39,098 nt of DNA, taken from the NCBI GenBank assembly GCA_011773515.1, contig WVXK01000016.1:70017-109114 (forward strand), read 5' to 3'. Each line of letters opens with the position of its first letter. The stretch's first letter is position 1. The notes beneath the pieces are model-generated. The model did not search any database. It was given only the letters and a program-made list of their open reading frames with translations, and was not told the origin of the DNA. This DNA is from Deltaproteobacteria bacterium. Its GTDB lineage: Bacteria; Desulfobacterota; Deferrimicrobia; J040. A program made the position numbers and the translations under genes. Positions 10,691 to 19,075 of this stretch are shown in pieces.

Positions 10691-11520
10691 TGGCTTATGA
10701 TTACAGTCCCTATTTGAGGAACGAAAAATTCCCCCACATTTGGTGTCCCGGGTGCACATACGGAATCGTACTGAAAGCAATCATCCGCGGATTAGAAAAA
10801 TCAGGAATATCAAAAGATGACACGGCCATTGTTTCAGGTATTGGCTGTGCCTCGAGACTCCCCGGATATGTCGACTTTAATACCCTCCACACCGCCCATG
10901 GAAGAGCAATAGCATTCGCCACGGGTATAAAAATGGTAAAACCGGAAAAAAATGTTCTCGTCATCACCGGGGACGGGGATGCCACCGCAATCGGGGGAAA
11001 CCACTTTATTCATGCCTGCAGGAGAAATATCGACATCACCGTGATCATCTTCAACAATTTCATCTACGGCATGACGGGGGGACAGTACTCCCCCACAACT
11101 CCCACCGGAGCCTTCGCAACGACGATGCCCTACGGAAACGTAGATCCTCACTTTGACATTAACGAGCTGTCCAAGGGGTCAGGTGCAACCTTTGTCGCCC
11201 GTGGGACGGCATATCACGCAGCCGCCCTGGACAGGCTGGTGGTAGAGGCCATAAATCACAAGGGCCTTTCTGTTCTTGAAATCATAAATGCATGCCCAAC
11301 CACCTATGGGAGAAGGAACAAGTTCAAGAATCCCACGGACATGCTTCTCTGGATGAAAGACCATTACGTGCCTCTGAGCGCCTATCAGAAACTTCCTCCT
11401 GAAAAGGCTGAAGGGAAATACCCAACGGGAATTCTCTTCAGGATTGAAAAACCGGAGTACTCCGAAGTCTACTACGAGATGGTTAAAAGGGTCAGATCAA
11501 GAGAAAAAGGAGGGAGGTGA
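10690..11520 (+). CDS. korB: 2-oxoglutarate:ferredoxin oxidoreductase beta subunit
   Basis: Thiamine diphosphate-binding subunit (276 aa). The TPP/Mg motif runs from GDG at residues 94-96 to the Asn pair at 122-123. Likely proximal [4Fe-4S] ligands are Cys19 and Cys22 (CPGC), Cys53 (GIGC) and Cys202 (NACPTTYG). The start ATG shares its A with the korA stop (TGATG), so translation is coupled. With KorA it forms the catalytic core that decarboxylates 2-oxoglutarate to succinyl-CoA, or does the reverse with strongly reduced ferredoxin. Confidence 0.93.
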   Translation: MAYDYSPYLRNEKFPHIWCPGCTYGIVLKAIIRGLEKSGISKDDTAIVSGIGCASRLPGYVDFNTLHTAHGRAIAFATGIKMVKPEKNVLVITGDGDATAIGGNHFIHACRRNIDITVIIFNNFIYGMTGGQYSPTTPTGAFATTMPYGNVDPHFDINELSKGSGATFVARGTAYHAAALDRLVVEAINHKGLSVLEIINACPTTYGRRNKFKNPTDMLLWMKDHYVPLSAYQKLPPEKAEGKYPTGILFRIEKPEYSEVYYEMVKRVRSREKGGR

Positions 11521-12068
11521 TGGCGCGCTACGAGATCAGGTTTTCAGGATCGGGCGGTCAGGGGTTGATCCTCGCGGGAGTGATATTTGCAGAAGCGGCC
11601 GCAATATACGGAGGAATCAATGCGGTCCAGAGCCAGTCCTACGGTCCCGAAGCACGGGGAGGTGCAAGCAAGTCCGAGGTCATCATCAGCGACGAAACGA
11701 TAAATTTCCCAAAAGCCATGAGCATCGATCTCCTTCTTGCCCTGACACAGGAGGCCTGTACCAAATACTATGTGGACCTGAAGGAAGAGGGCGTCCTGCT
11801 CGTCGACGAGGACTTTGTCACGGAGATTCCCGAGGGAAATTACCGGGTGATAAAGCTCCCCATCATCAGGGCGGCCCAGGAGAAGGTGGGAAAGGCTTTT
11901 GTGGCAAATATCGTTGCCATAGGGGCAATAACGGCGATCGTTGAAAAGATCAGTTTCGACTCCGTAGAGAAAGCCGTCCTCTCGAGGGTTCCCCGGGGGA
12001 CTGAAGATCTGAACAAAATGGCCCTCAAGATCGGCTTCGATATGGCAAAGGAAAAAATCGCTCAGTAA
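11520..12068 (+). CDS. korC: 2-oxoglutarate:ferredoxin oxidoreductase gamma subunit
   Basis: Gamma subunit (182 aa) with the family opening [16 protein letters not shown] and the [11 protein letters not shown] block, which contributes to CoA binding in related enzymes. The frame also has GTG at 11517, but a perfect AGGAGG six bases upstream and the TGATG overlap with korB support the ATG at 11520. It is the last of the four Kor subunits, followed after 11 bases by ndk. Confidence 0.92.
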   Translation: MARYEIRFSGSGGQGLILAGVIFAEAAAIYGGINAVQSQSYGPEARGGASKSEVIISDETINFPKAMSIDLLLALTQEACTKYYVDLKEEGVLLVDEDFVTEIPEGNYRVIKLPIIRAAQEKVGKAFVANIVAIGAITAIVEKISFDSVEKAVLSRVPRGTEDLNKMALKIGFDMAKEKIAQ

Positions 12069-12079
12069 AGGATCCCCCC

Positions 12080-12493
12080 TTGGAGAGGACGCTCAGCATA
12101 GTGAAACCCGATGGGGTCGAGAGGGGGCTCATCGGGGAAGTCATCGCCAGGTTTGAAAAAGAGGGGATAAAAATAGTAGCCATCAAGATGGTGAAGATGG
12201 AAAAAGCACAGGCCGAGGGTTTCTACGCGGTGCACGAAGGGAGACCTTTTTTCAACAGCCTCACCACGTTCATGTCCTCAGGACCGATCGTGGCCCTGGT
12301 CCTCGAGGGAGAGGGAGTGATAGCAAAGAACCGGGAAATCATGGGGGCCACCGACCCCGCAGAGGCCGCCGCCGGGACCATTCGGGCCGATTTTGCCTCG
12401 GAGATAGAGAAAAATATCGTTCACGGGAGCGACTCCCCCGAAACGGCGCAAAAGGAGATAGCCTTCTTTTTCAGCGAGCTTGAAGTGATCTAA
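12080..12493 (+). CDS. ndk: nucleoside diphosphate kinase
   Basis: Transfers gamma-phosphate between nucleoside di- and triphosphates (137 aa, normal length). The N-terminal [15 protein letters not shown] and the [18 protein letters not shown] blocks are typical. The catalytic His lies in the segment [21 protein letters not shown]. Translation must begin at TTG (12080), since the next in-frame start would remove the KPD strand. A weak AAAGGA ribosome site is 8-13 bases upstream. It ends the TCA cluster, next to succinyl-CoA synthetase and Kor, and a clear terminator follows. Confidence 0.95.
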   Translation: MERTLSIVKPDGVERGLIGEVIARFEKEGIKIVAIKMVKMEKAQAEGFYAVHEGRPFFNSLTTFMSSGPIVALVLEGEGVIAKNREIMGATDPAEAAAGTIRADFASEIEKNIVHGSDSPETAQKEIAFFFSELEVI

Positions 12494-12521
12494 TAGGTAG
12501 ACGTCCCCTGAAACCAAATCG

Positions 12522-12558
12522 CCCTTTCTGGTAGTATACTATCGGAAGGGGTTTTTTT
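12522..12558 (+). terminator. intrinsic terminator after ndk
   Basis: The 7-bp stem CCCTTTC (12522-12528) with GGAAGGG (12544-12550, one G-U pair) is extended inward by GGTAGT/ACTATC around a single bulged T. It is followed by one G and seven T residues (12552-12558). This ends the icd-to-ndk transcript and separates it from rlmN, which starts 17 bases later. Confidence 0.85.
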
Positions 12559-12574
12559 ATTGTGAGGCCGCCGT

Positions 12575-13630
12575 ATGGGTAGCAGGGTAGACCTGAAGGG
12601 AAAAACTCTGGGGGAACTCGAGGAGCTCTTTTCCGCGTGGGGCAAGGAGCGATTCAGGGCCCGGCAGATATACAGGTGGATCTACGGAAAGCTCGAGACG
12701 GGCTTCCCGGAGATGACGGACCTCTCCAAACCTTTCCGCCGGGAGCTGGAGGAACACTTTCTCGTATCCCGCTTTGATCACGATGTGGTGAGGGTGTCCC
12801 GGGACGGGACGGTGAAGTTTCTCTTCATGCTCCCCGATGGAGATGGGGTTGAGACGGTCCTGATCCCGGAGGGCAGGAGAAATACCATATGCCTGTCTAC
12901 CCAGGTCGGCTGCAGGATGGGGTGCCGTTTCTGCGCAGCCGCGGAGGGAGGTTTTTCGAGAAACCTGACCGCCGGGGAGATAGTCAATCAGTTCTGTGCG
13001 GCAGAGCAGTACCTGCGCGCACGGGGAGAGCGCTCGACCAACGTTGTCTTCATGGGTATGGGAGAGCCCCTGGATAATCTCGACGAAGTTTTAAGAACGA
13101 TAGAAATCCTGAACTCAGAATTTGCATTTTCTATTTCCCAAAAGAGAATTACCGTTTCCACCTGCGGCCTTATACCCGAGCTGAAAAGGCTCGTGTCTGC
13201 CTGCGACGTTTCCCTTGCCGTTTCCCTGAATGCGACGACGGATGCTCTTCGAAGCAAACTGATGGCGGTGAACAAAAGATACCCGCTCCAGGACCTCGTA
13301 CAGTTCCTCGAGCAGGTCAAGCCGAAAAAAAACAGAAAGGTTACGGTCGAATATCTTCTCATTGCGGGATTGAATGACTCACCGCGTGATGCGGCACGGC
13401 TGGCGGCGCTTCTGAAATCGTGCAGGGTAAAGGTAAACCTCCTTCCGTTCAACCAGACGGGTTCGAATTCCTATGCAACCCCCGGTTTTGCGTCGGTGGA
13501 CAGATTCCGGGAAATCCTTGTGAACGAGGGAATCCAGACTATAATACGGGAGAGGAGAGGAGCCGATATTGAGGCCGCCTGCGGACAGTTGCGGGGAAAA
13601 ATGAGGGGAAAGGGAAAAACCCTTGAATAG
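12575..13630 (+). CDS. rlmN: dual-specificity rRNA/tRNA adenine C2 methyltransferase RlmN
   Basis: Radical SAM enzyme (351 aa) that methylates C2 of A2503 in 23S rRNA and A37 in some tRNAs. The SAM cluster cysteines are Cys113, Cys117 and Cys120 in CRMGCRFC. The two mechanistic cysteines are also present: Cys106 in TICLS, and Cys336 in EAACGQL, which carries the methyl group. The GMGEPL motif is seen near residue 162. The gene begins just after the ndk terminator. Its own promoter is not obvious, and the order ndk-rlmN is found in many proteobacteria. Confidence 0.96.
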   Translation: MGSRVDLKGKTLGELEELFSAWGKERFRARQIYRWIYGKLETGFPEMTDLSKPFRRELEEHFLVSRFDHDVVRVSRDGTVKFLFMLPDGDGVETVLIPEGRRNTICLSTQVGCRMGCRFCAAAEGGFSRNLTAGEIVNQFCAAEQYLRARGERSTNVVFMGMGEPLDNLDEVLRTIEILNSEFAFSISQKRITVSTCGLIPELKRLVSACDVSLAVSLNATTDALRSKLMAVNKRYPLQDLVQFLEQVKPKKNRKVTVEYLLIAGLNDSPRDAARLAALLKSCRVKVNLLPFNQTGSNSYATPGFASVDRFREILVNEGIQTIIRERRGADIEAACGQLRGKMRGKGKTLE

Positions 13631-13677
13631 AAGATTGCCGCTTCAATAAGATTACAGAGGGCACGAGAGGTGAGAAA

Positions 13678-14538
13678 ATGAAAACGGTTCTTGGCGTCAT
13701 CGGGGGCAGTGGCCTTTACGATATTTCCGGCGTCGATATCGTTGATGAGGTGAGCGTCGAGACGCCCTTCGGACCCCCTTCCGATTCATACATAATCGGT
13801 GAACATGAGAGGGGGAAGATAATTTTCCTCCCCCGGCACGGTAGGGGCCACAGGATACATCCTTCAAAAATAAACTTCAGGGCAAATGTTTATGGGATGG
13901 TGAAGCTCGGTGTTACCAGGATTCTCTCCGTAAGTGCCGTGGGGAGCATGAAAGAGGAGATTGCCCCGGGCGACATCGTCGTCGTGGATCAGTTCTATGA
14001 CAATACGAGGTTTCGCATCAACACATTTTTCGATGATGGGATCGTCGGACACATTGCCTTTGCAGACCCTGTTTGCGCTGAACTGGCTCAGATTTTGTAC
14101 AATGCTGCTAACCAGGTGGTGGAGAGAGTTCATAACGGCGGGACGTATATATGCATCGAGGGCCCCCAGTTTTCGACGCGTGCCGAGTCCCTCGTGTATC
14201 GTTCTTTCGGGGTCGACGTGATCGGCATGACGAATATCCCGGAAGCGAAGCTGGCGAGAGAGGCAGGGCTGTGCTATTCAACAATGGCCCTTGCGACAGA
14301 TTATGACTGCTGGCACGAGAGCGAAGAGGATGTCACAGCTGAAAAAGTGGTCGAAGTCCTGAAAAGGAACGTTGCGAACTCGAAAAAAATTATCCTGGAA
14401 GTAGCCATGAACCTTCCCGGTGAGAGAGGCTGTTCCTGTTCCCAGGCACTGAAAAATGCCATAATGACGGCAAGGGACAGGATTGCACCGGAAACTTACG
14501 AGAAGCTGAAACCCATCATTGGAGACTTCCTCGAATAG
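13678..14538 (+). CDS. mtnP: S-methyl-5'-thioadenosine phosphorylase
   Basis: Splits methylthioadenosine (from polyamine or similar SAM-derived synthesis) into adenine and methylthioribose-1-phosphate. The protein has 286 aa. GVIGGSGLYD binds phosphate at the N-terminus, followed by LPRHGRGHRIHPS, the EGPQFSTRAES motif and the GMTNIPEAKLA block. TDYDCWHE, with the Asp that prefers 6-aminopurines, separates MTA phosphorylase from inosine/guanosine phosphorylases. GAGGTGAG ribosome site. It sits between rlmN and pilF, where other proteobacteria have no gene. No other methionine-salvage gene is in view. Confidence 0.92.
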   Translation: MKTVLGVIGGSGLYDISGVDIVDEVSVETPFGPPSDSYIIGEHERGKIIFLPRHGRGHRIHPSKINFRANVYGMVKLGVTRILSVSAVGSMKEEIAPGDIVVVDQFYDNTRFRINTFFDDGIVGHIAFADPVCAELAQILYNAANQVVERVHNGGTYICIEGPQFSTRAESLVYRSFGVDVIGMTNIPEAKLAREAGLCYSTMALATDYDCWHESEEDVTAEKVVEVLKRNVANSKKIILEVAMNLPGERGCSCSQALKNAIMTARDRIAPETYEKLKPIIGDFLE

Positions 14539-14553
14539 ACAAAAGGAGATCTC

Positions 14554-15309
14554 ATGAAAAAGTTGCTCACTTTCCTTACCCTGATGTTTCTTGTCTCTGC
14601 CCTCGCCTCGTGTGCTGCCACAAACAAACAGCAGAAAAGGGAGGCTGAATCAAGACTCCGACTCGCAGTGGGGTATCTGCAGGATGGAAAGATTACGGCA
14701 GCCCTCGCTGAGCTCGATAAAGCCGAAAAGCTCGACCCGGACAATCCGGAAATCAAGCTCGCCATCGGACTCGTCCATCTAAGGAGAGGTGATCTCGAGC
14801 TCTCAGAGAAATACATGCTGAAAGCAGTTGCAATTGATGAAGATTATTCGGAGGCGTACAACAATCTGGGCCTTCTCTACAGCAGGATGGGGAAGAGCGA
14901 AAAGGCTATCGAGTACTACAACAAGACCCTGGAGAACATCCTCTACCCGACACCCGAGAGAGCCTACAACAATCTCGGCATCGAATACGAGAAGATGGGA
15001 TTGGCAGACAAGGCCGAGGAGATGTACCTGCGGGCCTCATCGATCTCTCCAACATTTCCCGCAGCTCATTTCAATCTCGGAAGGATCTATACGCAGAAGG
15101 GTGATTACGACGAGGCGATACAGCATTTCAACAGGGCTATCAGGCTGAATCCCGGGTACGTCTCTGCGCACTTTCAGCTCGGCACCGTGTATCTGAAGAA
15201 AAAAGATTATGAAAAGGCCCTGGAATCGTTCAGGAAAGTCGAGCAGATCAGCACATCGGATGATGTTAAAGATATGGCACGAGAGTATATCGAACTTATT
15301 GAAAGATAA
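14554..15309 (+). CDS. PilF/PilW-like TPR outer-membrane lipoprotein
   Basis: A 251-aa lipoprotein with tetratricopeptide repeats. The signal peptide is MKKLL..., with lipobox LASC and lipidated Cys20. Residue +2 is Ala, so it should be sorted to the outer membrane. About five to six TPR units follow from residue 30 to the end, including AYNNLGLLYSRMG, AYNNLGIEYEKMG, AHFNLGRIYTQKG and AHFQLGTVYLKKK. PilF/PilW proteins help assemble the type IV pilus secretin. Position next to a RodZ-like gene and downstream of ndk-rlmN matches pilF in gammaproteobacteria. TPR lipoproteins are hard to assign by sequence, so the pilus role is inference. Confidence 0.8.
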   Translation: MKKLLTFLTLMFLVSALASCAATNKQQKREAESRLRLAVGYLQDGKITAALAELDKAEKLDPDNPEIKLAIGLVHLRRGDLELSEKYMLKAVAIDEDYSEAYNNLGLLYSRMGKSEKAIEYYNKTLENILYPTPERAYNNLGIEYEKMGLADKAEEMYLRASSISPTFPAAHFNLGRIYTQKGDYDEAIQHFNRAIRLNPGYVSAHFQLGTVYLKKKDYEKALESFRKVEQISTSDDVKDMAREYIELIER

Positions 15310-15320
15310 AGGGGAAGGTT

Positions 15321-16118
15321 TTGCCTTCGATAGCATTGAAAGAAGCTCGAGAGAAAAAGAAGATAACCCTTGAAGAGGCTTCCCGGCTTCTCAAGATAAG
15401 CAAATCCTATATCAATGCCATCGAGGAAGGTGATTTCGACGTACTCCCGGAACCCGTTTTCTCCAAGGGCTATATAAAGAGTTACTGCCAGCTCCTCGAG
15501 GTCGACCCGAAAGAGATGTTGGATAGCTACAACGATTACATCTCTGCAAGGGAGCCGGTCAAACTCGAACCCCTGAAGCCGATACCGGGCAGAAACAGGA
15601 GAAGAATCCGTCTGAAAGGTTGGCCCGCATGGATCATAACGGCTCTGGCCATACTTGTTCTGATCGTTTCGGTGCTGGGCTACCAGATACGGAAGGAGAA
15701 AAACAAGCTCGCCCTCCGGGCAAAGCTCGAAACGGAGTTTGCACATAACGCCTCTGACATGGTGGAGCAGACAACGGAAAGAGGGGAGGGAGAGAGCGTG
15801 CAGGCACCGAAAAAAGAGGGAGAAAAGGCTGAGGCCGATAACGGTGGAATCAAGGCAAGTGAGGGCGATCAGGGATTGAATCTCAACCTCGAAGCCAGGG
15901 AGCTAACCTGGCTCTACATAGTCCCTGACAGCGGAAGCCCGATAGACGTAACCCTCTATCCCGGTGACCGGTTGAAGGTGAAAGCCAAGAAGACCATCAA
16001 GTTCAAACTGGGCAATGCCGGTGGTGTCTCGGCGGTCCTGAACGGGAAAAAATTAGGGCCTCTTGGAAAATCGGGGGAAGTGGTTGAAAAGACGGTGAGT
16101 ATGGAGGGAGTTGAGTGA
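15321..16118 (+). CDS. rodZ: RodZ-like membrane HTH protein
   Basis: A 265-aa bitopic protein. An XRE-type helix-turn-helix (HTH_25) occupies about residues 4-65. A basic patch (RNRRRIRLK) leads into one membrane helix at about 101-121, followed by a charged low-complexity linker and a C-terminal beta-rich DUF4115-like domain (about 185-265) ending at GEVVEKTVS. In rod-shaped bacteria RodZ links the MreB actin filament (via its HTH) to the cell envelope. Start is TTG with GGGGAAGG upstream, 11 bases after the TPR gene. Overlaps the next gene by GTGA. A general membrane-bound HTH protein is the fallback description. Confidence 0.83.
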   Translation: MPSIALKEAREKKKITLEEASRLLKISKSYINAIEEGDFDVLPEPVFSKGYIKSYCQLLEVDPKEMLDSYNDYISAREPVKLEPLKPIPGRNRRRIRLKGWPAWIITALAILVLIVSVLGYQIRKEKNKLALRAKLETEFAHNASDMVEQTTERGEGESVQAPKKEGEKAEADNGGIKASEGDQGLNLNLEARELTWLYIVPDSGSPIDVTLYPGDRLKVKAKKTIKFKLGNAGGVSAVLNGKKLGPLGKSGEVVEKTVSMEGVE

Positions 16119-16822
16119 GAGAGGCAAATGTCCGCTGCAGGAAATGCGGAAAGATAATGGGAAAAGAGAAGGTCGACTACGACCACATACACTGGGGTTG
16201 CATTTGCGGGTACAAAGAGAAAACCTACTATGCGAAACGGACAAGGAGAGTCAACCCCTATGAGACGAAGTTTTCTCACCCCGTCCTCGATCTTGAGAGC
16301 GGGGGGGCGATTTCACTTTTTGCCGAAGTGGACAGGAAGGTGGACCTCTTGTCCCTCGAAGAAATAAGCAGGCTTACTACCTCCTCCGAACCTCTTCCAT
16401 CCGTGCTTGCCGACATCGTAAAGAGCATCGCACGCAGGATGCAGGTGGAGGTCTGCTCTATTTACCTTTACAAGAGAAAGTACCTCGTCCTCACTGCCAC
16501 GCACGGTCTTTCGCAGAAATCTGTGGGGGTGGTCAAATTAAAACCGGGTGAGGGAATAACGGGTGCGGCCGCACTCAGCGACGGTCCTGTAGTGGTGAGC
16601 GATGCGTCTGCTGATGATCGTTATAAGTATTTTGCCGTTACGGAGGAGGAAAAATACAAGGGGATGCTGTCCTGTCCGATCAGGGATGGAGATAGACTCC
16701 TCGGTGTGTTAAACGTTCAAACGGTAAAGATACACTTCTTCAACCCCTTTGAGATGAACTATATCAACATAGTTTCCAATCTGATCAGGAACTGCCTCAA
16801 AATAAGAGGGAAGAAAAGGTAA
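16115..16822 (+). CDS. zinc-ribbon plus GAF-domain protein, function unknown
   Basis: A 235-aa cytosolic protein. The first ~40 residues have a ribbon-like pattern, Cys8-x2-Cys11 and Cys29-x-Cys31, which could bind zinc. A GAF domain follows at about residues 80-235. Its sequence (VCSIYLY, LKPGEGITG, LLGVLNVQ) resembles the GAF domain of the nitrogen-PTS enzyme PtsP, but no phosphotransfer or output domain is present. It may be a small sensor or adaptor. I do not recognise a named family. GTG start, four-base overlap (GTGA) with the rodZ-like stop, so the two are probably co-translated. Confidence 0.72.
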   Translation: MREANVRCRKCGKIMGKEKVDYDHIHWGCICGYKEKTYYAKRTRRVNPYETKFSHPVLDLESGGAISLFAEVDRKVDLLSLEEISRLTTSSEPLPSVLADIVKSIARRMQVEVCSIYLYKRKYLVLTATHGLSQKSVGVVKLKPGEGITGAAALSDGPVVVSDASADDRYKYFAVTEEEKYKGMLSCPIRDGDRLLGVLNVQTVKIHFFNPFEMNYINIVSNLIRNCLKIRGKKR

Positions 16823-16854
16823 GAAGGGAAAGGTAAACTTCAGGGGCTGTCTCT

Positions 16855-18201
16855 ATGCTTCTCAAAGAGCAGTATGAAAAACTGCTTGCCCTCGTCGAGA
16901 ATGTGGACGACGATGCCGTCGGTGTCATGCTCACGACGCTTCACCCCTCGGACATTGCTGACTTCATAGAGGTCCTCGATGAGGAGTCGAAGAAGTATGT
17001 TTTCAGCCTTCTCGACTCGAGGATCGCCTCTGACGTGATAGCCGAGCTCAACGTCGATGCCAAAGGCGAAATTCTCGATGGAATCGAGGCCACCAGGCTT
17101 GCCGCCATCGTCGATGAGATGGACTCTGATGATGCGGCGGATATATTCGATGAGCTGAGTCCCGTTCAGCGTCTGGCCGTTCTCGAGGGGATAGACGAAG
17201 AGGATAGGGCCGAGGTTACGGAACTCTTGAAGTATGAGGATGATACCGCAGGCGGTATCATGTCTCTTGAGTTCATCTACGTTTATGAGTTTCAAACGGT
17301 ACAGGAAGTAATAAACCTCCTGCGGGTGAGGCGGGAGCAGATCGAGCAGATTCACTTTATTTATGTTGTTGATAAGAAGTTTCACCTGCGGGGGATAGTG
17401 AGGTTGGTGGAGTTGCTGCTCTCTGACCCCAAGGAGCGCATAATCGGGGTCATGGAGCCCGCCCCCTATGCGATCAAGCCCGAAACGGATCAGGAAGAGG
17501 TGGCGAAAATATTCAAAAAGTACGACACACCCTCGATGCCCGTTGTGGACTCGGAAGGAAAGCTTCTGGGCCGCATAACTTTCGATGACGTGATGGATGT
17601 GGTGGACGAGGAGGCAACGGAAGACTTTTTGAGACTTGCCAACGTCGACATAGGAGAGAGGGTATTTGCCGATACCCTTTCCACTGCGCGGAAGAGACTC
17701 CCCTGGTTATCGGTGAATCTCTTTACCGCGCTCCTTGCGGCCTGGGTTGTGGGTCTCTTTGAAAACACAATCGGTCAGTTTGCGTTTCTGGCCGTATTTA
17801 TGCCCATAGTTGCCGGCATGGGGGGCAACGCGGGAACGCAGACCCTCACGGTCGTCGTGAGGGGGATTGCTCTCGGGGACCTCGATTACGGCGGGGCCAA
17901 AAGGGTTCTTTTGAAGGAGATCATGGTAGGATTGTTGAATGGTATGACAAACGGCCTCCTGATGGGCGTCGTTGCCTATCTGTGGAAAGGACTGCCCGTT
18001 GTTGGTCTTGCCATTTTTCTGGCAATGGTAATCAATCTCTTCGTGGCGGCATCCTTTGGTACCATCGTTCCCCTCTTTCTTCGGGCCATTAAAATCGATC
18101 CTGCCCTGGCCTCTGGAGTTATTGTGACAACCGCCACGGACTGCATGGGATTTCTCTCCTTTCTCGGTCTTTCGACCCTACTTCTCAAGGAATTCATCTG
18201 A
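16855..18201 (+). CDS. mgtE: MgtE-type magnesium transporter
   Basis: Mg2+ channel/transporter of the cytoplasmic membrane (448 aa). The order is classic: an acidic helical N-domain (about 1-130, rich in Asp/Glu and containing the L..LHPSDIADFIEVL pattern), two CBS domains (about 130-255), then five membrane helices (about 280-448). The pore motif GGNAGTQTLTVVVRG sits in the first half of the membrane part. The N and CBS domains sense cytosolic Mg2+ and gate the pore in the family. It begins 32 bases after the GAF gene. Confidence 0.95.
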   Translation: MLLKEQYEKLLALVENVDDDAVGVMLTTLHPSDIADFIEVLDEESKKYVFSLLDSRIASDVIAELNVDAKGEILDGIEATRLAAIVDEMDSDDAADIFDELSPVQRLAVLEGIDEEDRAEVTELLKYEDDTAGGIMSLEFIYVYEFQTVQEVINLLRVRREQIEQIHFIYVVDKKFHLRGIVRLVELLLSDPKERIIGVMEPAPYAIKPETDQEEVAKIFKKYDTPSMPVVDSEGKLLGRITFDDVMDVVDEEATEDFLRLANVDIGERVFADTLSTARKRLPWLSVNLFTALLAAWVVGLFENTIGQFAFLAVFMPIVAGMGGNAGTQTLTVVVRGIALGDLDYGGAKRVLLKEIMVGLLNGMTNGLLMGVVAYLWKGLPVVGLAIFLAMVINLFVAASFGTIVPLFLRAIKIDPALASGVIVTTATDCMGFLSFLGLSTLLLKEFI

Positions 18202-18206
18202 GCGTC

Positions 18207-18977
18207 ATGGGACGGGCGTCGTTCATTACGGAAGGAATAAAGCTGAAAGAACACCTCTTCAGGGAATCTGACGTGTCCCTTTTGATTTTTACCGAGAGCA
18301 GGGGGACAATCAGGGCCATAGCACCCGGGCTGAAAAGGAGCAAAAAGAGATTTCCCGGTTCGATCAGGAAATTATGCCTTTATGAGTTCAGTCTTACCGC
18401 GGGCAAAAAAGATTACTACGTGGTGAGCGGAGCCCGTTTCTTACAGGCCTTCGAGGAAATTGCCCACAATTTCAAGGCCTATTGTGCGGCTGACTACATT
18501 CTCCAGGTAATTCAATACTTTTATCTCGAAAACATGGCATCCTCCTATATCTATCAATCATTGAGGATCTTTTTGGAGTCCCTGGCCTCTGGAAAGGATA
18601 TAATTTCGACCGTAAAGTGGATGGAAATCAGAGTGCTTGCTGATTCGGGCTTCCTTTCAAACGTCACAACCTGCTCCCGCTGTGCCCGCGTTTTTCGAGA
18701 AGAGGAAAAAGGATATTACAACAGGGAAAACAGCCATATCTACTGCATAAACTGCAGAATAGCAGGAAAATATATAATAATTAGCAAAGACATGAGGGGC
18801 AAAGTAGCCGCAGCGCTTGATCCGGAGTGCGGGGAATTCACCCCGTTTCCCGAGCATGAGAGCGGCTCAATAAACAGGATTACCACCGAAGTGATCCTGG
18901 AAAAACTCGGCTTCGTTCCCAGGCCTCTCATACAAATTACACGGGATTTGAAACTAAAAGGCTTGAAAACCCTCTAA
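18207..18977 (+). CDS. recO: DNA repair protein RecO
   Basis: Recombination mediator (256 aa) that works with RecR and RecF to load RecA onto gapped DNA. The N-terminal OB fold spans about residues 1-80 (VSLLIFTESRGTIRAIAPGLKRSK). A helical middle domain follows, then a zinc finger with Cys156, Cys159, Cys180 and Cys183. The start ATG lies 5 bases after the mgtE stop. RecO directly upstream of glyQS is common in Deltaproteobacteria-like genomes, though here a promoter separates them. Confidence 0.9.
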   Translation: MGRASFITEGIKLKEHLFRESDVSLLIFTESRGTIRAIAPGLKRSKKRFPGSIRKLCLYEFSLTAGKKDYYVVSGARFLQAFEEIAHNFKAYCAADYILQVIQYFYLENMASSYIYQSLRIFLESLASGKDIISTVKWMEIRVLADSGFLSNVTTCSRCARVFREEEKGYYNRENSHIYCINCRIAGKYIIISKDMRGKVAAALDPECGEFTPFPEHESGSINRITTEVILEKLGFVPRPLIQITRDLKLKGLKTL

Positions 18978-18990
18978 TTTCTTATATTTC

Positions 18991-19019
18991 TTGACACCAT
19001 ATATGTTTAATGATATTTT
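18991..19019 (+). promoter_or_regulatory. promoter for glyQ-glyS-ppdK
   Basis: A perfect -35 TTGACA (18991-18996) stands 17 bases from TATTTT (19014-19019), a four-of-six -10 match, in an AT-rich gap after recO. The predicted transcript would have a leader of about 50 bases before the GTG of glyQ. No T-box signature or other tRNA-sensing structure is seen in that leader. Confidence 0.55.
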
Positions 19020-19075
19020 CATATATTCCTTTCTGTTTGGTTATTGTTGAAAACTAAAACCCATGGAGGTAAAAG

